The position numbers and the translations under genes were made by a program. The notes below the pieces were generated by a model. The model was given only the letters and a program-made list of their open reading frames with translations, was not told the DNA's origin and ran no database searches. From the NCBI GenBank assembly GCA_022393335.1, contig JAJEKB010019982.1, positions 105,381 to 169,380 of the forward strand: a DNA stretch of 64,000 bases. The letters run 5' to 3'. Source of the DNA: Macrotrachela quadricornifera. Lineage: Eukaryota > Rotifera > Eurotatoria > Philodinida > Philodinidae. How positions within the stretch are numbered: the first letter of the stretch is position 1; each line of letters starts with the position of its first letter. Shown here piece after piece: positions 59,582 to 64,000 of the stretch.

Positions 59582-60658
59582 TTTGAATGAATGTAATATC
59601 AGTAAAAAATTTAATTGTTCATTTCAAAAGAATAATGGTCTCTTTCTATATTTAATATAAAAATATTTCAAGGAGTGTTTTTTATCTAATGCATTTTCTA
59701 AAGTACGATCATTGAAAAGAAAGTTTTTTTTTCAATGAAGTTTGGTAAAAGAAAAGATCGTATGTTTCTCTGAACTAACTCCTGCAGGGATAATTCATAA
59801 AATATTAAGGCAAAATCAGGATTTAAGTTAAAATCAGATTGCGGCAATTTTTGGACTAGAATCCGTAAGATGGAAGATGATGGTGAACATATATTTATTT
59901 CATTCCAGAAAAAGCCTATCCTACTGCATATTCCTCGTCCTATATATAGTGCTTGGAATATTCAGTATCGCGCTACAAAAAAATATCGCACCCGACAGAC
60001 GGACTGTCCTAATCTCTAAAATACTAAATCCGGAGAATGATATCAAAGTACTAGAAGAGAAAGAGAACTGCGTGAGTGAAGATATATTCGATAAGAAGGC
60101 AAATATCAAAGTGCAGAAGGAGTAGGGTATGATCGCTCTAAATTGTCACATTCCCGGATGAAAACGAGACACATTCCTGAACGTCGAAAAAAAAGGTTTC
60201 AGCGCAATCTCTGTGGGATTAAAAATGTGAAACACGATGAAGTTTGTTAGTCTATGAAAAAATAGGTTTGGTATCACAAATTAGTATGTTTATTCGCAAT
60301 ATAATTTTCGATTTAGTTTAAATAGAATATAAGTGATAGGCATTTAAACCTATACCATTTTTTGTAATTGTGATACAATATGAAAAGCCTTGTTTGGTTA
60401 CTTTATTGAGAATTCGGTTTTTGTTGTAAGATTAGCTTTGAGAAATGTTGGTATGGATTTGATATTTAGATTACTGTATAGAATGTATTGAATATCTGTG
60501 ATTTAAAACAAATTTTTATGTTAAAAGTACGATTAGATAATACGAATGAATTGTTTCCGCTAAGACTCGGGGTTACAAAGCGCGCATGATAACAAAGTTT
60601 CCTGATTTTGTTTAGTTGATTCATTTAATTTTTATTTTAATACATCGTTTTTGTCAAA
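59582..60658. other. Intergenic, nothing certain
   Basis: A stretch near 59775-59870 (LTPAGIIHKILRQNQ, stop, NQIAAIFGL) could be a decayed helix-turn-helix of a transposase, but the match is weak. The 82-codon frame at 59877-60125 is not supported. Confidence 0.35.
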
Positions 60659-60931
60659 ATGAAACGTTCATTTGACAGAAGTAAAGAACAAATCACAAAC
60701 ACATTATTAGTAACGCTCGATGGTTATGTAATCAACGTCGCTGGAATCACAAAAAACAATAATAATGATAATCATCGTTATTCATTTCTTGTTTCGTTAA
60801 GTGATCAAAGAACTGTACGTGTAACCAAGTTTTTAGGAAAAGTTGCATCATGTCCACTTCACATTCTCCTCTCGACATATCTACCGATTAGACTCTTCTC
60901 GTTCCCGATTTGTTTTTTCTCTCTCTATTAG
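60659..60931 (+). CDS. Short open frame upstream of a LINE ORF1
   Basis: An ATG at 60659 opens 90 codons: TLLVTLDGYVINVAGITKNN then YSFLVSLSDQRTVRVTKFLG look like beta strands of a small folded domain, after which the frame drifts into low-complexity Leu/Phe. It lies about 100 bases before the LINE ORF1-like frame and may belong to the same element, perhaps as its broken 5' part. No family is assigned. Confidence 0.35.
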   Translation: MKRSFDRSKEQITNTLLVTLDGYVINVAGITKNNNNDNHRYSFLVSLSDQRTVRVTKFLGKVASCPLHILLSTYLPIRLFSFPICFFSLY

Positions 60932-61034
60932 TAAATGCATTTTTAGTCACGTGTATTTACACGTGTCGGTTTGTACTTAAATTTAATTAATTCTGATCAG
61001 CATGGGTGATTAAGAATTAAATGATAATATCCAG

Positions 61035-61756
61035 ATGATTAACAACGATCAAGATTCTTTATTAGATCGGCACGATCGACCTATACGAACAAATGAAAAT
61101 AATATTTATCCAGGTGCAGCTGATTCAACATCAACCAACAAACAAAACCGAGGAAATTCTATCACAATCTCTCGTCAACAAGTATCTAAACAAAATTATG
61201 TACTTCCTCCATTAATTTTAGAAGGTGCTAATCTTACTCGAATAGATTTACATAAATTTTTATTTAACAAGATTCCTGATTTGAAATGTAGCAACATTAT
61301 ATTTAACAGCAAGACAAAACAATTTACTCTTTACCCTTCTACCGTAGCTTCGTTTAACGCATTACTTACTCGATTACCTCTCGCTGAATTGTCAAATGCC
61401 GCAAATATGTTTATTCCACGATCAATTCAACGAATACAAGAAAAGGATATGGAAGCGTTCGTCAAAAACGTGGACAAAGAACTTTCCATTGATGATATTC
61501 AAAATGCTTTAGCCGCTAATGGATATCAAGTCAAACATATCGAAAGATAACAAAATAAAGAAAAAAATGGAACTGGAACAACTCTCAAAATAGCTTTCGT
61601 CGATATCATGAATCGTGATACATCTGTTAAACTAGGTCTTCAAATTGAACATCTGCATTTTCCGACTGAAAAGGCAAAACACAAATCTACTCCACAACAA
61701 TGTCTTTCATGTTATCGCTATGGACATATTGCTAAGTATTGTAAACAACAACAACC
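61035..61756 (+). pseudogene. LINE ORF1 (gag-like, CCHC zinc knuckle), cut by another LINE
   Basis: The frame from ATG 61035 codes for a Ser/Asn-rich N terminus, a folded segment (EGANLTRIDLHKFLFNKIPD, then NPLLTRLPL-type helices and SIDDIQNALAANGYQVKHIE), a TAA at 61548-61550 and, in the same frame after it, TLKIAFVDIMNRDTSVKLGL and a zinc knuckle CLSCYRYGHIAKYCK (C-x2-C-x4-H-x4-C). This is the ORF1 layout of several non-LTR retrotransposon clades, where the protein binds RNA. The sequence stops at 61756, where the 3' tail of a minus-strand LINE begins, so the ORF2 of this element is missing or displaced. Confidence 0.75.
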
Positions 61757-64000
61757 TAGATAGATAGATAGATAAATTTATTACCCTTACCTTTCGGTGT
61801 GGGGTGATGATCAAAAAAAAGTACATTAAAATTATAACAAGAAAAAAGATACACACAAGGAAAAAAAATAGAAAAGTTCTTTTGGTGGATTTCCAGTTGG
61901 TTCGTCGTTGAATACCAATACTTGAGCCAGTTCTCCGGATATAACCTCCAGTCCACAGGGGAAAGGTTTCGATTGCACCCATCATATTGCACGAAGTATT
62001 TGCACCCACCGTTTTCAGCACGTTCTCTTGACACTATATGTGGATTTTGTTTTGTATACACCAATCTTTTGCACATGCTCGTACATGATTAGTGATTCCT
62101 TGAGGCTTAAAAGATCTGATGCACTTTGGACATGTATACGTGTTATTCTGATTTCGACTAAGTGCTTCTGTGACCTTGATTTGATGTACACCTCTTCGAC
62201 TTTTTGCAGCCATCTTCTTGTACTCTTGCACGATGTTTTTGATATCACTGTGTACTGGTTTGACTTGCACCGGTTTGTTGATCACTTCTCTCCATTTCTC
62301 TCTGACTAAAGTGTCCCTTCTCCAGTTATGAATCTGGCATTTGTTAAGATCATCGATGATTTTATCCTCCCACCTTTTTTTTATACCACCATTTCTTGGT
62401 CGCTTCACATTTGGAAAGTATGAGAACATAACTTTCCTCACTAACGATGGTTGATTGTCTTCCTTATTCAACCTATTGGTATGCCCAAACCATCTCAATC
62501 TGTTTCTTCTCATTATGTTTTCAATATTTGGTTGTCCAGTAATTTCTAATAATGTGTTATTTGCCATTCGATCACCCAAATTTACACCAATAATTGTTCG
62601 TAGACATTTCATATAGAAGGAGTTCATCCTTCTTTCTTGTGCCACAGTTATTGACCAAACTTCACTACCATATAGCAATACAGGTAATACACATGCACGA
62701 AAAATCCGAAATTTACCTTCAATTGATATGGATTTTCGATACCAGATGGTGTTGCGGAGCATATTGAAGGCAGTTGCTCCCTTTGACAGCCTTGTTTCGA
62801 TTTCTTTTTCCATTGATTGATCTCTTGAGATTATGTATCCTAGATAAGAAAAATGTTCAACCAGTTCAATGTTTTCATTTCGAATTGTTATATCGATCTT
62901 TGCTACATTAATTTCTTGTCCTTTGATGACTCTTCTTTGAGCATCTTCTTCAAATTGTTTGATGGCCATCGTGCACGTTTTTTTGACGTTCATTGTTAAT
63001 CCACATTGTTGGGTTACTTTTTCAAACGTTTGAATGAACCGTTCGATATCTGTTGCTTTATCACTTATTGCTACCAGATCATCTGCATACATCAAGGCCA
63101 CTGTATCAAGATCTTCAAACTGATCTTTATCTGTATGGAAAAAATCTTTACTGCCGAAAGCCAACTTTACACCATTTACTCCAGCTTCTTCAATCACCTT
63201 TCTTATGACGTAGTCGAAAAATATGTTGAACAACATTGGGGATATAATCCCTCCTCGCATCACACCAGTTTCCATTTCAAAAGATTCTGATAATTCACCA
63301 TTAATGCGCACCAGAGCTTTTGTTTTGCTGTGAAGCAGTTTTAGCAATCGAATTAACTTGTCAGATATATTGTAACACCGACATACTTTCCATAACAAGT
63401 TTCTGTCAACGGAATCATATGCCTTTTGTATATCAATGAAGCACAAGAACAGTGGTTTATTATATTCTTGAGATTTTTCCATTATTAATTTGAGAGTGAA
63501 GATTTGATCAATTGTCGATTTATTGCGGCGAAAACCAGCTTGTTGTTCCAGCAATTGTTTGTCGACCATGTTTTGTATCCGGTTCAGTATCACACGTGAG
63601 AAAATCTTGCCAGTTACCGCTAAAAGAGATATGCCTCTATAATTATTGCACACTGTACGATCCCCTTTGTTTTTGTACAACCGAATTAGAATGGCGGTTG
63701 TCCAATCTTCTACAATTACTTCGTCGTTCCAAACATCACATATTATCTCATGCACCCATTTGGCCATAGGCATGCCGTCAGCCTTGAGCACATCTGCTGA
63801 TATATTGTCGATACCAGGTGCTTTTCTGTTCTTCATTTGTTTGATAGCATCATGAACTTCAGACAGAGATGGTAGTTTGCCTTGTCGCACCTGTTCTGTT
63901 GTGGAGATAGTAGGTATTGCGATTTGTTGAGTAATATTTGGATCAATAACGGAGTGTACATTTAATAACTCGCAGAAATATTCACGCCATCGCACCATTA
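61757..64000 (-). mobile_element. Non-LTR retrotransposon (LINE), 3' part, minus strand, continues past window end
   Basis: Its 3' end is the TAGATAGATAGA tract at 61757-61773 (plus strand), that is, a (TATC)n tail, preceded by a 3' UTR of about 260 bases and the reverse-transcriptase frame ending at 62034. A microsatellite-like tail in place of poly(A) occurs in several LINE clades such as RTE and CR1/L2. It is inserted head-on into the ORF1 of another LINE. The 5' end and endonuclease lie beyond base 64000. Confidence 0.85.
62034..63998 (-). CDS. LINE reverse transcriptase (ORF2, C-terminal part)
   Basis: An uninterrupted frame of 654 codons runs from the window edge to the stop at 62034; its true start is outside. 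Reverse-transcriptase motifs appear in order: MKNRKAPGIDNISADVLK, LIRLYKNKGDRTVCNNYRGI, EQQAGFRRNKSTIDQIFTL, FLCFIDIQKAYDSVDR (first catalytic Asp), TGVMRGGIISPMLFNIFFDY, VALMYADDLVAISD (the catalytic Asp pair), and FSYLGYIIS. The C-terminal region has RRNRLRWFGHTNRL and a zinc-finger-like CPKCIRSFKPQGITNHVRAC. The motif GVRQGCILSP is altered to GVMRGGIISP, which is unusual. The clade is uncertain. With no stop in the visible part, the copy could be young or still active. Confidence 0.88.
   Translation of the reverse strand: MVRWREYFCELLNVHSVIDPNITQQIAIPTISTTEQVRQGKLPSLSEVHDAIKQMKNRKAPGIDNISADVLKADGMPMAKWVHEIICDVWNDEVIVEDWTTAILIRLYKNKGDRTVCNNYRGISLLAVTGKIFSRVILNRIQNMVDKQLLEQQAGFRRNKSTIDQIFTLKLIMEKSQEYNKPLFLCFIDIQKAYDSVDRNLLWKVCRCYNISDKLIRLLKLLHSKTKALVRINGELSESFEMETGVMRGGIISPMLFNIFFDYVIRKVIEEAGVNGVKLAFGSKDFFHTDKDQFEDLDTVALMYADDLVAISDKATDIERFIQTFEKVTQQCGLTMNVKKTCTMAIKQFEEDAQRRVIKGQEINVAKIDITIRNENIELVEHFSYLGYIISRDQSMEKEIETRLSKGATAFNMLRNTIWYRKSISIEGKFRIFRACVLPVLLYGSEVWSITVAQERRMNSFYMKCLRTIIGVNLGDRMANNTLLEITGQPNIENIMRRNRLRWFGHTNRLNKEDNQPSLVRKVMFSYFPNVKRPRNGGIKKRWEDKIIDDLNKCQIHNWRRDTLVREKWREVINKPVQVKPVHSDIKNIVQEYKKMAAKSRRGVHQIKVTEALSRNQNNTYTCPKCIRSFKPQGITNHVRACAKDWCIQNKIHI

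Noticed and set aside
59877..60125. 82-codon plus-strand frame with a possible membrane helix
   Set aside because: It overlaps an antisense frame of similar length and has no family pattern.
1..64000. CRISPR arrays, rRNA genes or telomeric repeat tracts
   Set aside because: No regularly spaced identical repeats with unique spacers, no rRNA-like sequence and no tandem telomere unit were seen on either strand.

Overview
The window looks like accessory DNA from a eukaryote with small introns, most likely a bdelloid rotifer. The reasons are AT-rich sequence, spliceosomal introns of roughly 45-90 bp with GT..AG ends, a tandem cluster of F-box/leucine-rich-type genes, WSC/C-type-lectin mosaics, NHL-repeat proteins, Helitron-type helicase, Merlin, hAT and LINE remnants. 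The organism is an inference from gene style; no marker gene proves it.

Layout. 0-7 kb: the 3' exon of an unknown gene, a decayed hAT transposon (1169-4473), and a six-exon coiled-coil gene carrying three nonsense codons (4531-6709, minus). 7.7-22 kb: five F-box/LRR-type loci. Copies A, B, C and D lie on the minus strand and are broken; copy E (20247-21962, plus) is intact. Copy B is split by a three-level nest of foldback transposons (10736-12935). Copy C is split by a Merlin DNA transposon whose four-exon transposase is still open (15770-17468). An assembly gap (19904-20003) lies between D and E and is flanked by inverted sequence. 22.5-26.3 kb: a degenerating secreted WSC/C-type-lectin mosaic gene (minus). 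26-41 kb: mostly gene-poor, with an array of CAGGATT/AATCCTG words, a CCCA-ended element packed with ACCGCGGT words (30883-32504), gene fragments and a short Tc1/mariner derivative (40200-41221).

41.4-51 kb is the best gene-bearing stretch. It holds a seven-exon Rel-homology-domain protein with a TTAA-flanked insertion in its long intron, a GH16-fold glucanase-like gene with a changed catalytic motif, and a divergent pair: a small membrane protein (minus) and a mannose-6-phosphate-receptor/Atg27-like sorting receptor (plus). That pair shares a 247-bp promoter containing a perfect 53-bp tandem duplication. 52.8-64 kb is again mobile: a Helitron-type helicase interrupted by a second CCCA-ended element packed with AACGCGTT words (53038-54811, 2-bp target duplication), a 370-bp hairpin, a metallocarboxypeptidase fragment, an intact two-exon NHL-repeat secreted protein (58157-59581), and a LINE (minus, cut by the window end) inserted into the ORF1 of another LINE.

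The most striking pattern is a set of non-autonomous DNA elements whose terminal regions are filled with many copies of an element-specific GC-rich palindromic word (CACCGGTG, CCCGGG, ACCGCGGT, AACGCGTT) in an otherwise AT-rich landscape. Two of them share CCCA(C/T)G termini and 2-bp target duplications. A second pattern is that nearly every accessory gene is inactivated by nonsense codons while its splice sites and the rest of its frame survive. All coordinates of spliced genes were worked out by hand from splice signals and frame continuity.
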